Assembly (NCBI RefSeq): GCF_009674565.1
Contig: NZ_WKJL01000005.1
Coordinates: 248,001 to 312,000 of the forward strand
Direction of reading: 5' to 3'
DNA from: Duganella aquatilis
Lineage (GTDB): Bacteria; Pseudomonadota; Gammaproteobacteria; Burkholderiales; Burkholderiaceae_D
DNA length: 64,000 bases
Made by a program: the position numbers and the translations under genes. Of the stretch, positions 1 to 8,297 are shown one piece after another. The number at the start of each line of letters is the position of its first letter. Position 1 is the first letter of the stretch. The notes under the pieces are model-generated. The model worked only from the letters and a program-made list of their open reading frames with translations. It was not told the origin of the DNA and did not search any database.

Positions 1-220
1 CATTGGCCAGCAAAAAGCCCAGCTTCGACGACGCGATCAGCGGCTTGCCGTTGCGCTGCACGGCGTAGGCGATGTGGCCGCCGTCGTCGCGCTCCACCGC
101 CACGCTGATCGCATGGTTGGGCGACGATACGGTGCCCAGCACTTCGTCGGCATGCGCGGCCTCGCCCAGCAGCATGCAGGCGGCGGCGATCAGGCGGACC
201 TGTAGGGAATTGATATGCAC
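1..220 (-). CDS. GH97 family alpha-glucosidase, N-terminal fragment (cut by window edge)
   Basis: Only the first 73 codons are in the window. The start is GTG at 220, with AGGAG five bases upstream; there is no earlier in-frame alternative with a ribosome site. Residues 1-23 form a signal peptide ending HAD, so the product is periplasmic or exported. The following stretch (SSPNHAISVAVE, then VQRNGKPLI and SKLGFLL) matches the N-terminal beta-sandwich of family GH97 glucosidases (SusB type), which release glucose from maltodextrins. It begins 9 bp after the halogenase stop, so it belongs to the same minus-strand operon as the amylase and TonB receptor. Family assignment rests on a short segment; the catalytic domain lies outside the window. 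Confidence 0.7.
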   Translation of the reverse strand, partial: MHINSLQVRLIAAACMLLGEAAHADEVLGTVSSPNHAISVAVERDDGGHIAYAVQRNGKPLIASSKLGFLLAN

Positions 221-229
221 AGACACTCC

Positions 230-1729
230 TTATTTGGCCGCGCAGCGCGCCTTGATGTAGGCGGCGTGCGACGGCATTTGATTGACACACTGGCCGATCA
301 CCGAGGCGATATCGCCCAGGTAGTCGGCGACTTCTTTTTCTTCCATCAGGCCCGCCAGCGGATGATGGCCTTCGACCGGCACGCGCTGCCCCTGCAGCAC
401 CTGCAGCCAGCCCACTTCCGCAAACAGCTCGTTGTCGTTGCGGACGATGCGTCCGCGCGAGCGCCACAAGTCCATTTTGGCGCGCAGCGTGTCGGGGATG
501 TCCATGGTGCGCACGTAGTTCCAGAACGGCGCGTCATCGCGCTCGGTGGCGTGGTAGTGCAGGATGATGAAGTCGCGGATGCGCTCCACTTCGAAATCGC
601 ACTGGCGGTTGAACTCCGCCACGTCCGCCGCGCTGAAGCCGCGATCCGGGAAGAAGGTGATCAGGCGCGCGATGGTCGACTGGATCAGGTGGATGCTGGT
701 CGATTCCAGCGGCTCCAGGAAGCCGGACGACAGGCCGACCGCCACCACGTTCCTGTTCCACACCTGCTTGCGCTTGCCGGCGGTGAAGCGCAACAGCTTG
801 GGTTCGGCCAGCGGCCTGCCATCGAGATTGGCCATCAGCAGCGCGCGTGCCGCTTCGTCGTCCATGAACTTCGACGAATACACATGGCCGTTGCCGGTGC
901 GGTGTTGCAGGCCGATGCGCCACTGCCAGCCAGCCGGCCGCGCGGTGGCCCGCGTGTACGGCAGCAGTTCGCCGGACAGCTCGCACGGCACCGCCCACGC
1001 GCGGTCGCACGGCAGCCAGTGCGACCAATCCTCGAAGCCAGTGTGCAGCGCCTGTTCGATCAGCAGGCCACGGAAGCCGGAGCAGTCGATGAACAATTCG
1101 CCGCCAATCAGATCGCCATTTTCCATGCGCACCGCGTCGACATGGCCGTCCGACGCACGCGTCAGCGCATCGACCACCTTGCCCTCGATGCGGCGCACCC
1201 CCTTGGCCTCGCTGTACTGGCGCAGGTAGCGCGCATACAGGCCGGCGTCCAGGTGGAAGGCGTGGACGATATCGCCCAGCGGCGAATTGCCGTGCGAGCG
1301 GTCGGCGCGCATGAATTTGCCTGCCTTGGCGGCCATGCGGTTGATCGAATAGTTTTCGATATCCGGCGCCTTGCCCGCCTGTTGCAGGCGCAGCCAGTAC
1401 TGGTAAAACGGCAGCGTCGCCAGATCCTGGCCGAAGATGCCGAAGCCGTGCATATAGCTGTCGCCGACGCGGCCCCAGTCGTTGAATTCGATGCCCAGCT
1501 TGAAGGTGGCCTGCGTGGCGCGCATGAACTCATCTTCGTCGATGCCCAGCACCGTGTTGAACAACTTGATCATCGGGATGGTCGATTCGCCGACGCCGAC
1601 GGTGCCGATATCGTCCGATTCGATCAGGGTCAGCTTCACCTTGTCGCCAAGGACGCGCGACAACGCCGCCGCCGTCATCCAGCCGGCCGTGCCGCCGCCG
1701 ACGATTACTACCTGCTTGATGGTCTCCAT
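230..1729 (-). CDS. Flavin-dependent tryptophan-halogenase family protein
   Basis: A 499-residue protein of the PrnA/tryptophan halogenase family, FAD-dependent and probably cytoplasmic (no signal peptide). The FAD-binding GGGTAGW is at residues 11-17, VGVGESTIP at about 44-52, the lysine equivalent to the catalytic Lys of PrnA is K77 in ATFKLGIEF, and the glutamate equivalent is E342 in LEPLEST. The family hallmark WxWxIP is present as WQWRIG (268-273), with Gly replacing Pro. The start codon abuts the amylase stop (TAGATG), which shows translational coupling. Halogenase homologues commonly sit beside TonB-dependent carbohydrate receptors in Xanthomonas and Caulobacter relatives; what they halogenate there, if anything, is mostly unknown. 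Fold and cofactor are secure, substrate is not. Confidence 0.85.
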   Translation of the reverse strand: METIKQVVIVGGGTAGWMTAAALSRVLGDKVKLTLIESDDIGTVGVGESTIPMIKLFNTVLGIDEDEFMRATQATFKLGIEFNDWGRVGDSYMHGFGIFGQDLATLPFYQYWLRLQQAGKAPDIENYSINRMAAKAGKFMRADRSHGNSPLGDIVHAFHLDAGLYARYLRQYSEAKGVRRIEGKVVDALTRASDGHVDAVRMENGDLIGGELFIDCSGFRGLLIEQALHTGFEDWSHWLPCDRAWAVPCELSGELLPYTRATARPAGWQWRIGLQHRTGNGHVYSSKFMDDEAARALLMANLDGRPLAEPKLLRFTAGKRKQVWNRNVVAVGLSSGFLEPLESTSIHLIQSTIARLITFFPDRGFSAADVAEFNRQCDFEVERIRDFIILHYHATERDDAPFWNYVRTMDIPDTLRAKMDLWRSRGRIVRNDNELFAEVGWLQVLQGQRVPVEGHHPLAGLMEEKEVADYLGDIASVIGQCVNQMPSHAAYIKARCAAK

Positions 1730-3088
1730 CTAGTCTGCCTTTATCATTATTTTGTAGCTCCACGGCGCCATGTCGAACCGCGTATCGCCGTCCACTGTCA
1801 GCGCCGCGCCGGTGCTGAAGTCGCGGTAGCGGCCGAGGTGCAGGTCGTCGCGGAAGCTGGCCTGCACCGACTGCGCGCTCAGGTTGAACACCGCGAATAC
1901 CTTGTCCCTGGCATTCTGCCGCACAAAGCTGAATACCTGCTTCGGCGCGTTGTTCGGCACCTGCTCCATGGTGGCGCCCCATTCGCCATTCCACAGCGCG
2001 GTATTCTGCTTTTTGAGAGCCAGCAGCCTGGTGTACAGCGCGGTGTAGGGCGACGCCTGCCACTGTAGCGCATCGCGCTCGAAGAAGGCCAGCCGCTTGC
2101 GGTTGCCGGCTTCCTGGCCGTTGTAAATCAGCGGCATGCCTTCGCTGACGAAGGAGAACACGATGGCCGCATCCACCGCCGGGCCGAAGATCTCGAATTC
2201 CGTGCCTTCCCACGCATTCTTGTCATGGTTGGTGGTGTACAGCATGCGGTAGGCCTGCTTGGGATAGAACTTCTGGTTCCAGGCGTAGTAGGTGTAGAGC
2301 GAGGTGGCGTCGGCCTTGCCGTCGGCCACCGCATGCAGCGCGTCCCACCAGGTCCAGGCGTAGGTGGCGTCGAAGGCCTTGGCGTGCATGTCGCGGCTTT
2401 CCCATTCGGCCAGCAGGAACACCGGCTTGATGGCGCGCAGTTCGGCCGCCGCGTTGTCCCAGAAGTCCTGCGGCACCAGGCCGGCCGCGTCGACGCGGTA
2501 GCCGTCGATGCCGACATCGCGCACCCAGTAGCGCAGCGCCTCGGTCATGTAGCGGCGCAGCGCCGGCTGGCTGTAATCGAGGTCGATAATATCGTCCCAG
2601 TCGTACCACGGCGTCGGATGCGGCCTGCCGTGGCGATCCTTCTCGTACCATTCCGGATGGCTGGCGTACATCACGCTGTCCCACGAGGTATGGTTGCCGA
2701 CCCAGTCGAGGATTACGTGCAGGCCCAGGCCATGGGCCGCGTCGACAAAGTGGCGGAAGTCAGCCAGCGTGCCGAATTCCGGATTGACGGCCAGGTAGTC
2801 GCGCACCGCGTACGGGCTGCCCAGCGAGCCTTTGCGTTTCGCCTCGCCGATGGGATGGATGGGCATCAGCCACAGGATGTCGACGCCCAGCGCCTTCAGG
2901 CGCGGCAGCTCGCGCTCGGCGGCGCGGAAGGTGCCCTCGGGCGTGAACTGGCGGGTGTTGATCTGGTAGATGCTGGCGTTTTTGGTCCACTCGGCGTGCT
3001 GGAACTGGACGTAGGGCGCGGGCTGGTAGGGATCGGCCGCGTGGGCGGCGCCGCAGAACGCCAGCGCCATCAGAAGAAATTTGATCAT
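1730..3088 (-). CDS. GH13 family alpha-amylase, exported
   Basis: A 452-residue secreted glycoside hydrolase, GH13. Signal peptide residues 1-17 (MIKFLLMALAFCGAAHA). Catalytic TIM-barrel motifs are all visible: DWVGNHT (128-134, region I), GYRVDAAG with nucleophile D200 (region II), AEWES with acid/base E228 (region III) and TNHDKN with D289 (region IV). A short C-terminal beta domain follows (VFSFVRQNARDKVFAVFNL). Probable role: cleavage of alpha-glucans or maltodextrins in the periplasm, feeding the downstream GH97 enzyme. It lies between the TonB receptor and the halogenase; a strong hairpin just upstream separates it from the receptor. Close to cyclomaltodextrinase/neopullulanase-like enzymes in length; exact linkage preference is not readable. 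Confidence 0.92.
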   Translation of the reverse strand: MIKFLLMALAFCGAAHAADPYQPAPYVQFQHAEWTKNASIYQINTRQFTPEGTFRAAERELPRLKALGVDILWLMPIHPIGEAKRKGSLGSPYAVRDYLAVNPEFGTLADFRHFVDAAHGLGLHVILDWVGNHTSWDSVMYASHPEWYEKDRHGRPHPTPWYDWDDIIDLDYSQPALRRYMTEALRYWVRDVGIDGYRVDAAGLVPQDFWDNAAAELRAIKPVFLLAEWESRDMHAKAFDATYAWTWWDALHAVADGKADATSLYTYYAWNQKFYPKQAYRMLYTTNHDKNAWEGTEFEIFGPAVDAAIVFSFVSEGMPLIYNGQEAGNRKRLAFFERDALQWQASPYTALYTRLLALKKQNTALWNGEWGATMEQVPNNAPKQVFSFVRQNARDKVFAVFNLSAQSVQASFRDDLHLGRYRDFSTGAALTVDGDTRFDMAPWSYKIMIKAD

Positions 3089-3099
3089 GACATCTCAAT

Positions 3100-3139
3100 A
3101 AAAAAAACCGGATGGCCCGTGAGGGGACGGGACATCCGG
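3100..3139 (-). terminator. Intrinsic terminator/attenuator between TonB receptor and amylase
   Basis: On the minus strand a hairpin with a 13-bp stem (3139-3127 pairing with 3120-3108, 12 of 13 paired) and a 6-nt loop is followed by eight T residues (3107-3100). It starts 12 bp after the TonB receptor stop codon and ends 11 bp before the amylase start. Its position inside an apparent operon suggests partial termination that gives much more receptor than enzyme mRNA. Confidence 0.85.
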
Positions 3140-3151
3140 GCAAAGCACCGC

Positions 3152-5983
3152 TTAAAACTTGTAGTTGAGGCCAAATGTGTAGGTACGGCCGTACACCACC
3201 TTGTTGGTGATCTGGTTAGGATCGGAGGTGTACTCCTGGAACGGCGTGTTGGTCCAGTTATGCCCTTGCAGGAACACCGACGCGCCTTTCAGCCAGCCCT
3301 GCTGGAACTCGTAGGACGCCTGCAAATCCACGATGGTCTCGCCCTTGATGAAGGTGAACTGCGAATCGCTGCGGTAGTCCAGGATCTGGCCGACGAAGCT
3401 GGAACGGCGGTGCGCGGCCCACGCCAGTTGCAGGCCGTGGTTTTCATAGTAGACGCGCACGCTGCTGACGTTCTTCGACAAGCCCGGCAAACCGATCTCC
3501 GACACCGCGCCGTTGAACACCGGCGCGTTCGACGGCGACACGAAGCCGCTGGTCGGCAGCCTCACCGAACTGTCGGTGAACGAGTAGTTGGCGGCGATGC
3601 CGAAACCGTCCAGCCATTGCGTGGCCAGCGCGAACGGCAGGTTCAGCGCCAGTTCGTAGCCGTGCATATTGCCGCCGTTGCCGTTTTGCGGCATGGTCAG
3701 GAAGCCGATGGTGGAACCGGCGTATGGCCCGGTGGTCGGCAGCGGCGTGGTGGCGCTGGTGTAGGGCTTGAAGTCGAACTGCATCGGCGCGTTGATGATG
3801 TAGTTATCCAGCTTCTTGTAGAACGCCGCCGCGCTGATGTAGCCCTTCTTGCCGAAGTATTTTTCATACGACAGGTCGAGCGAGCGCGCCTGGTACGGCT
3901 TCAGTTGCGGGTTACCCGCGAAGCCGGTCAGCGCCGGCGCCAGCGAGGTCGAATTCTGCACCGAGAAGTCCATGCCGGCTTTCATGTTGTCCAGATTCGC
4001 GCGCGAGATCTGCTTGCCGGCGCCGAGGCGCAGCTTCTGCTCGTAGCCCAGGTCGAAGGCGATGTTCAGGCTTGGCAGCACGTTGGTGTAGCTGGTGCCA
4101 TCGCTGCGCACCTTGTACGGGCAGGTTTCGACCGTGATGCCGGTGCAGTTGGCCAGGTCGACCTGGTTGCCGGTGGCTTCCTGCCTGGTGTGCACCACCT
4201 GCAGGCCGAAGTTGCCGCTGTACGGCAGCGATCCCACGTTGCCGTCGAGGTCCGCCATCGCATACACGGTGGCGACCTTTTCACCGACGGTCCAGTCGCG
4301 CGCCAGCACGGTCGAATCGACCCAGCGGTTGATGTCGTAGATGGTGCCCAGCGTGCCGGTCGGATCGAAGGACGCGACCATGATGCCGGAGGCGCCGGCC
4401 ATCTCGCTGCCGGTGCCCGGCATGGCGGCGCTGGCATAGCCGTCGCCGCCCTTGACCGACAGCCGGCCCTCCTGACCGGTGCGCGACTTGTCGCGCTTGG
4501 TGAAGTTGGCGCCGAAGTGGGCGTTGGCGATCGGTCCCCAATCCAGCTCGCGGTGCGCGGTAATGCGCACGGCGTTGACGGTGTCGTCGATGGTCGGCAG
4601 CGCCACGTAGCCGGCCTGCGGCGAGTTCGGTCCGCCGCCCCAGCCGTCAACGTCGGTCAGCACCGCCACCTTGCGGTCGGCGTAGTTCAGGCTCGGCGTG
4701 TATTTGACGTCCGAGAAGTTGGTGCCGTTGAAGCCCGTGTAGCTCACCGATCCCAGTTGCGAGGCTGGCGTGTTGCCCGGCTGGCCGGCGGTGGTTTCGT
4801 AGTTGGAGATGTTCTTGACGCCGTGCGAGTGCGACAGGTCGGCCTCCAGCTTCCACTGCTCGTCGAGTTTCAGCTCGTTGTTCCAGCCGATCGACATCAG
4901 CCGGTCCTTGGCGCCGTACAGGTGGTTGCGGACGTCGGCCTTGTAGTTGCTGACGGTGCCGCTGGTGGCGATGCCGTTGGCCACCACCGCGTTCGACAGC
5001 ACGCCGTTCGGATCGTACAGGCCGGTGCTGCCGGCCACCGCGCCTTCGATGCCGGTCTTCTTGGTAGTTTCGTCGCCGCGCGAGTAGAACACGTCCAGCG
5101 TCGAACGGAATTTCTGGTTGGGCTTGTACTGCAGGGTCAGCGCCGCGCCGTCGCGGTCGCTCTTGCGGCGCGAGGTCTCGGCCAGAAAGCCGGATGGCAC
5201 CTTGGCGGTGCCGCCGTTGTAGGCCATGTCGGTGGTGCCGCCGCCCCAGCTGTCGAATTTCAGTTCGCCGCCGTTGTCTTCCTTGAACTTGGTGAGGCCC
5301 AGCGACAGGCCGATGGTGCGGTTGGCGAACTGGTCGACGTAGCTGAAGGTGGTGCGGTGGCCGGAGCCGAGGTCGGAACCGGAATCGAAGCCGATGCGCT
5401 CCTTGCGCACCGACGCCGCCAGCACGCGCTGGCCGAAGTCCAGCGGACGCAGGGTGCGCAGGTCGATGGTCGAGGCCAGGCCCTGGCCCATCAGGCTGGC
5501 GTCCGGCGTCTTGTACACCAGTACCGAGCCGGTCAGCTCGGACGGGAACAGGTCGAACTCGGGGCTGCGGGCGTCGCTGGTGGAGGCCTGCTCGCGGCCG
5601 TTCAGCAGCGCGCCGTTAAAGCTCGGCGACAGGCCGCGCACCGAGACGTCGGTGGCTTTGCCGTTGGTCTTGTTGCGCTGCGTGGTCACGCCGGACAGGC
5701 GCGAGATCGACTCGGCCACGGTGTTGTCGGGCAGCTTGCCGATGTCTTCGGCGGAAATCGCCTCGACGATGGAGGACGAATTCTTCTTCATCGAGATCGC
5801 CTCCTCGATGCCGCGGCGGATGCCGGCCACGGTGACGGTGGCCAGTTCGCCCTCGGCCGGCTTGACGGCGGCTGGCGTGGTGGTGTCGTCGGTTTGCTGT
5901 GCGTGGCTGGCGCCGGCGGCGCCGAGCAGCAGCGCGCACGCCGCCGCCACCGGCCGGAGCCGGAACAGATTGCTGGTGGTCAT
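3152..5983 (-). CDS. TonB-dependent outer-membrane receptor (Xanthomonas/Caulobacter type), probable maltodextrin importer
   Basis: A 943-residue outer-membrane receptor. Signal peptide 1-28 (ends ASHAQ). An N-terminal plug domain follows, with the phrase SISRLSGVTTQR and VSVRGLSPSFN typical of the TonB-Xanth-Caul subfamily of carbohydrate receptors. Beta-barrel strands run to a terminal aromatic YTFGLNYKF, as needed for outer-membrane insertion. Start supported by GGGAG four bases upstream. It heads the amylase-halogenase-GH97 operon, so its ligand is probably a maltodextrin, imported with TonB/ExbBD energy. It is divergent from the two-component system at 6178-8197, which may control it. 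Family certain; ligand inferred from neighbours. Confidence 0.93.
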   Translation of the reverse strand: MTTSNLFRLRPVAAACALLLGAAGASHAQQTDDTTTPAAVKPAEGELATVTVAGIRRGIEEAISMKKNSSSIVEAISAEDIGKLPDNTVAESISRLSGVTTQRNKTNGKATDVSVRGLSPSFNGALLNGREQASTSDARSPEFDLFPSELTGSVLVYKTPDASLMGQGLASTIDLRTLRPLDFGQRVLAASVRKERIGFDSGSDLGSGHRTTFSYVDQFANRTIGLSLGLTKFKEDNGGELKFDSWGGGTTDMAYNGGTAKVPSGFLAETSRRKSDRDGAALTLQYKPNQKFRSTLDVFYSRGDETTKKTGIEGAVAGSTGLYDPNGVLSNAVVANGIATSGTVSNYKADVRNHLYGAKDRLMSIGWNNELKLDEQWKLEADLSHSHGVKNISNYETTAGQPGNTPASQLGSVSYTGFNGTNFSDVKYTPSLNYADRKVAVLTDVDGWGGGPNSPQAGYVALPTIDDTVNAVRITAHRELDWGPIANAHFGANFTKRDKSRTGQEGRLSVKGGDGYASAAMPGTGSEMAGASGIMVASFDPTGTLGTIYDINRWVDSTVLARDWTVGEKVATVYAMADLDGNVGSLPYSGNFGLQVVHTRQEATGNQVDLANCTGITVETCPYKVRSDGTSYTNVLPSLNIAFDLGYEQKLRLGAGKQISRANLDNMKAGMDFSVQNSTSLAPALTGFAGNPQLKPYQARSLDLSYEKYFGKKGYISAAAFYKKLDNYIINAPMQFDFKPYTSATTPLPTTGPYAGSTIGFLTMPQNGNGGNMHGYELALNLPFALATQWLDGFGIAANYSFTDSSVRLPTSGFVSPSNAPVFNGAVSEIGLPGLSKNVSSVRVYYENHGLQLAWAAHRRSSFVGQILDYRSDSQFTFIKGETIVDLQASYEFQQGWLKGASVFLQGHNWTNTPFQEYTSDPNQITNKVVYGRTYTFGLNYKF

Positions 5984-6063
5984 ATGTCTCCCTTAATTAT
6001 TGTGCTTGCAGGGCGGATGTTGTAACAGCACTAAAAACGGGTCAACGACGGCGCGTCGGAGGT

Positions 6064-6080
6064 CTGAAGAAAGCCTGAAG
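6064..6080 (+). promoter_or_regulatory. Direct repeat CTGAAG, 11-bp phased: candidate response-regulator site
   Basis: CTGAAG occurs at 6064-6069 and again at 6075-6080, one helical turn apart, which is the usual arrangement for dimers of OmpR-family regulators. It lies between the TonB receptor and the OmpR-type regulator, where both autoregulation and control of the glucan operon would be possible. This is a pattern match only. Confidence 0.3.
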
Positions 6081-6101
6081 GTTGGCGTGCAAGTGACTGA
6101 T

Positions 6102-6118
6102 TTGCCTGCATTTGGCAA
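6102..6118. promoter_or_regulatory. Inverted repeat TTGCC-N7-GGCAA, possible operator
   Basis: A symmetrical TTGCC/GGCAA pair centred at about 6110 in the receptor/two-component intergenic region. It could be an operator for a LacI-type or other dimeric regulator of the glucan genes. No such regulator is encoded in the window. Confidence 0.2.
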
Positions 6119-6177
6119 GTTGTGGCGTTTTGCCGACGTGGGCGTACTTTAACTACAAAGCGCGCTACACTTCCGGC

Positions 6178-6834
6178 ATGAAAATTCTGATGATCGAAGA
6201 CGACCTGGCCATCGGCCGCGCGCTGCTGGCTGTGTTCCAGGATGAGGGCCACCTGGTAGTGTGGCTGCGCCTGGCCGATGGCGTCCTGGCCCGCCTGCAG
6301 GCCGAGACGTTCGACGCCGTGCTGCTGGATCTGGGCCTGCCGGATGGCGACGGTGCGGAGCTGCTGCGCCAGCTGCGCGCGTCCGGCCAGAGTCTGCCGG
6401 TGCTGATCATGACGGCGCGCGACAGTCTGGAGGACCGCCTCAACGGCTTCAACACCGGCGCCGACGATTACCTGATCAAGCCATTCGAGATTCCCGAGTT
6501 GCTGGCGCGGCTGCGGGCCATCGTGCGGCGCGCCAACGGCAATGCGGATGGCGGCTGGAGCTTCGGCGAGCTGGTGCTGGATGAAAGCCGCATGCTGGTC
6601 ACGCGCGCCGGCGCGCCGGTGGCGTTGTCGCGCACCGAGTTTGCGCTGCTGCTGGCCTTGGTCAAGGAATCCGGCCGTGTGCTCACGCGCGCCGAGCTGG
6701 AGCAGGGCGTTTTGCCGCACAGCGAAGGGCAGACGCTGGATGTGCATATCTCCAACCTGCGCAAGAAAATCGGCGAACGGCTGATCCGCACCGTGCGCGG
6801 CGTGGGCTACATGGTGCAGAAGCCGCATGAATAA
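6178..6834 (+). CDS. OmpR/PhoB-family response regulator (QseB-like)
   Basis: A 218-residue cytoplasmic transcription factor. Receiver domain 1-115 with acidic pocket MIEDD (5-9), phospho-acceptor D51 in LLDLGLPDGDG, and the conserved lysine region DYLIKPFE. A winged-helix DNA-binding domain follows (about 125-218; LDVHISNLRKKIGE and TVRGVGYM). I chose ATG 6178 because the receiver begins exactly there; the 22 upstream in-frame residues have no domain sense. Its last 8 bp overlap the kinase gene, so the pair is co-translated. The cognate stimulus is unknown; divergence from the TonB/amylase operon makes carbohydrate control a reasonable guess. Confidence 0.93.
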   Translation: MKILMIEDDLAIGRALLAVFQDEGHLVVWLRLADGVLARLQAETFDAVLLDLGLPDGDGAELLRQLRASGQSLPVLIMTARDSLEDRLNGFNTGADDYLIKPFEIPELLARLRAIVRRANGNADGGWSFGELVLDESRMLVTRAGAPVALSRTEFALLLALVKESGRVLTRAELEQGVLPHSEGQTLDVHISNLRKKIGERLIRTVRGVGYMVQKPHE

Positions 6835-8197
6835 GCCCTCCTCACTGTTCCGCCGGCTGATGCTGGGCTTTACCGGCGTGATTGCCCTGGTGGCGCTGGC
6901 CGGTTTCACCTACGTCGCCATTGAGGCGAAGATCACGCAGGCGGCGCGCACCGCCAGCGAGAACGCGGCCCATACGCGCGAGGTGCTGCTGCATTTGAGC
7001 GAGATTGCCGATGACCGCGTTCGCATCGCGCAGGCGGCGGCTTCGCTGGAGGATGTGCGGCGGGCGATGTTCCACGATCTGGATTATCACTCACGCGTGC
7101 GGCTGCGCGTCTGGCAGCACGGCGCGCTGGTGTACAACTCGTTGCCGGCCTTGCCCGAAGTGCTGCCGGCGCCGGGCAGCGCGGCGGCGCGCCAGGCCAA
7201 TGCCTGGGCGGTGACGGTGGCGCGCGATGATGCGAATGGCCTGGTGGTCGAGCGCAGTCACGAGATTGATGATGAGTGGATGCTGAGTTTTTCCGGTGTC
7301 AGCTTCCTGCTGTCGTCGACCATTTTCAGTTTGCCCTTGCTGCTGCTGCCGGCGTGGCTGATTGTCGGCATCGGCTTGAAGCCGCTACGGTCGATTGCCG
7401 AGCAGATCGAGGCGCGCGCGGTGTCGGACCTGACGGCGCTGCCGGATTCCAAGTATCGCGAACTGTCGCCGCTGATCGATGCGATCAACCGGCTGATGGC
7501 GCGGTTGAGCCAGCGCATCGAGCGCGAGCATGAGTTTTTGACCGATGCGGCGCATGAGTTGAAGACGCCGCTGGCGGCGATTCAGATCAATGCGCACTTG
7601 TTGTTGAGCCGCAGCGTGGCGGATAACCCCGAGCGCAGTGCCGAAGCAGGGCAGGGCTTGCGCGATGGCGTGGCGCGGGCGACGCATATGGTGCATCAGT
7701 TGCTGGCGTTCGAACGGGCGCGCGCGGAACCGAGCGCGGAGCCGTTGCCGCAGACGGACTTGTGCGGTTTTGTGCGCAGCCGGCTGGCGTCGGCGGCGCC
7801 GCTGGCGCTGGCGCGTGGGATAGAGCTGGAATTCCAGTCGGCGGCGGCGTGCAGCATGGCGGTGCATGTGGAAAGCATGGCGGCGCTGCTGGATAACCTG
7901 ATCAGCAATGCGATCAAGTATTCGCCGGAGGGTGGGCGGATTGCGGTGGGGCTGGAGGAGGATGGTGACGGGTATCGGCTGACGATTGCCGATCAGGGGC
8001 CGGGCATCGCGCCGGCGTTGCAGCAGAAAGTGTTCGAGCGGTTTTACCGGGTGCCGGGGCAGGAGCAGAGTGGCAGCGGCTTGGGCTTGGCGATTGCCGA
8101 GCGGGCGGCGGAGCGGAATGGTGGGACGATAACCCTGTCCCAGGGGAACGACGGTGAAGGATTGATTGTCACCGTCGTTCTACCCCGCACGCTTTAG
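6827..8197 (+). CDS. Sensor histidine kinase (QseC-like), inner membrane
   Basis: A 456-residue two-pass membrane kinase. TM1 about 8-31, periplasmic sensor about 32-157, TM2 about 158-183, HAMP-like linker, HisKA with phospho-acceptor H243 in DAAHELKTPLA, then a HATPase domain with N box LLDNLISNAIKYSP, G1 ADQGPGIAP and G2 GSGLGLAIAE. It phosphorylates the regulator encoded just upstream, with an 8-bp overlap. The small periplasmic domain without a recognisable Cache/PAS fold is as in QseC/PmrB relatives. Its ligand cannot be predicted from sequence. Confidence 0.92.
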   Translation: MNKPSSLFRRLMLGFTGVIALVALAGFTYVAIEAKITQAARTASENAAHTREVLLHLSEIADDRVRIAQAAASLEDVRRAMFHDLDYHSRVRLRVWQHGALVYNSLPALPEVLPAPGSAAARQANAWAVTVARDDANGLVVERSHEIDDEWMLSFSGVSFLLSSTIFSLPLLLLPAWLIVGIGLKPLRSIAEQIEARAVSDLTALPDSKYRELSPLIDAINRLMARLSQRIEREHEFLTDAAHELKTPLAAIQINAHLLLSRSVADNPERSAEAGQGLRDGVARATHMVHQLLAFERARAEPSAEPLPQTDLCGFVRSRLASAAPLALARGIELEFQSAAACSMAVHVESMAALLDNLISNAIKYSPEGGRIAVGLEEDGDGYRLTIADQGPGIAPALQQKVFERFYRVPGQEQSGSGLGLAIAERAAERNGGTITLSQGNDGEGLIVTVVLPRTL

Positions 8198-8221
8198 CCA
8201 CGGCCTCAGCGTTACCACTTG

Positions 8222-8278
8222 GGGGCCGGTCTGCAGGACCGGCGGGCGAAGCCCTATCCGGCCCCTGGGTCAGACCCC
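8222..8278. repeat. Compact multi-hairpin element with GGGTC-A-GACCC palindrome at a convergent gene junction
   Basis: Between the convergent kinase and phosphoesterase genes. Outer arms GGGGCCGG (8222-8229) and CCGGCCCC (8258-8265) can pair. Inside, CCGGTC (8226-8231) pairs with GACCGG (8237-8242), and GGGC (8244-8247) pairs with GCCC across a GAA loop. GGGTCAGACCC (8267-8277) follows. It shares the GGGTCAG core with the other palindromes in the window and resembles a REP-type element. No U-tract follows, so it is not a classical terminator. Confidence 0.6.
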
Positions 8279-8297
8279 ACCTGGCCGTGCGGGTTTG

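Noticed and set aside
2225..6025. 1266-codon plus-strand open frame over the amylase and TonB receptor genes
   Set aside because: Shadow of two well-supported minus-strand genes in GC-rich DNA.
6031..6909. 292-codon minus-strand frame over the response regulator
   Set aside because: The plus strand encodes a complete receiver and winged-helix protein; the minus product has no recognisable fold.
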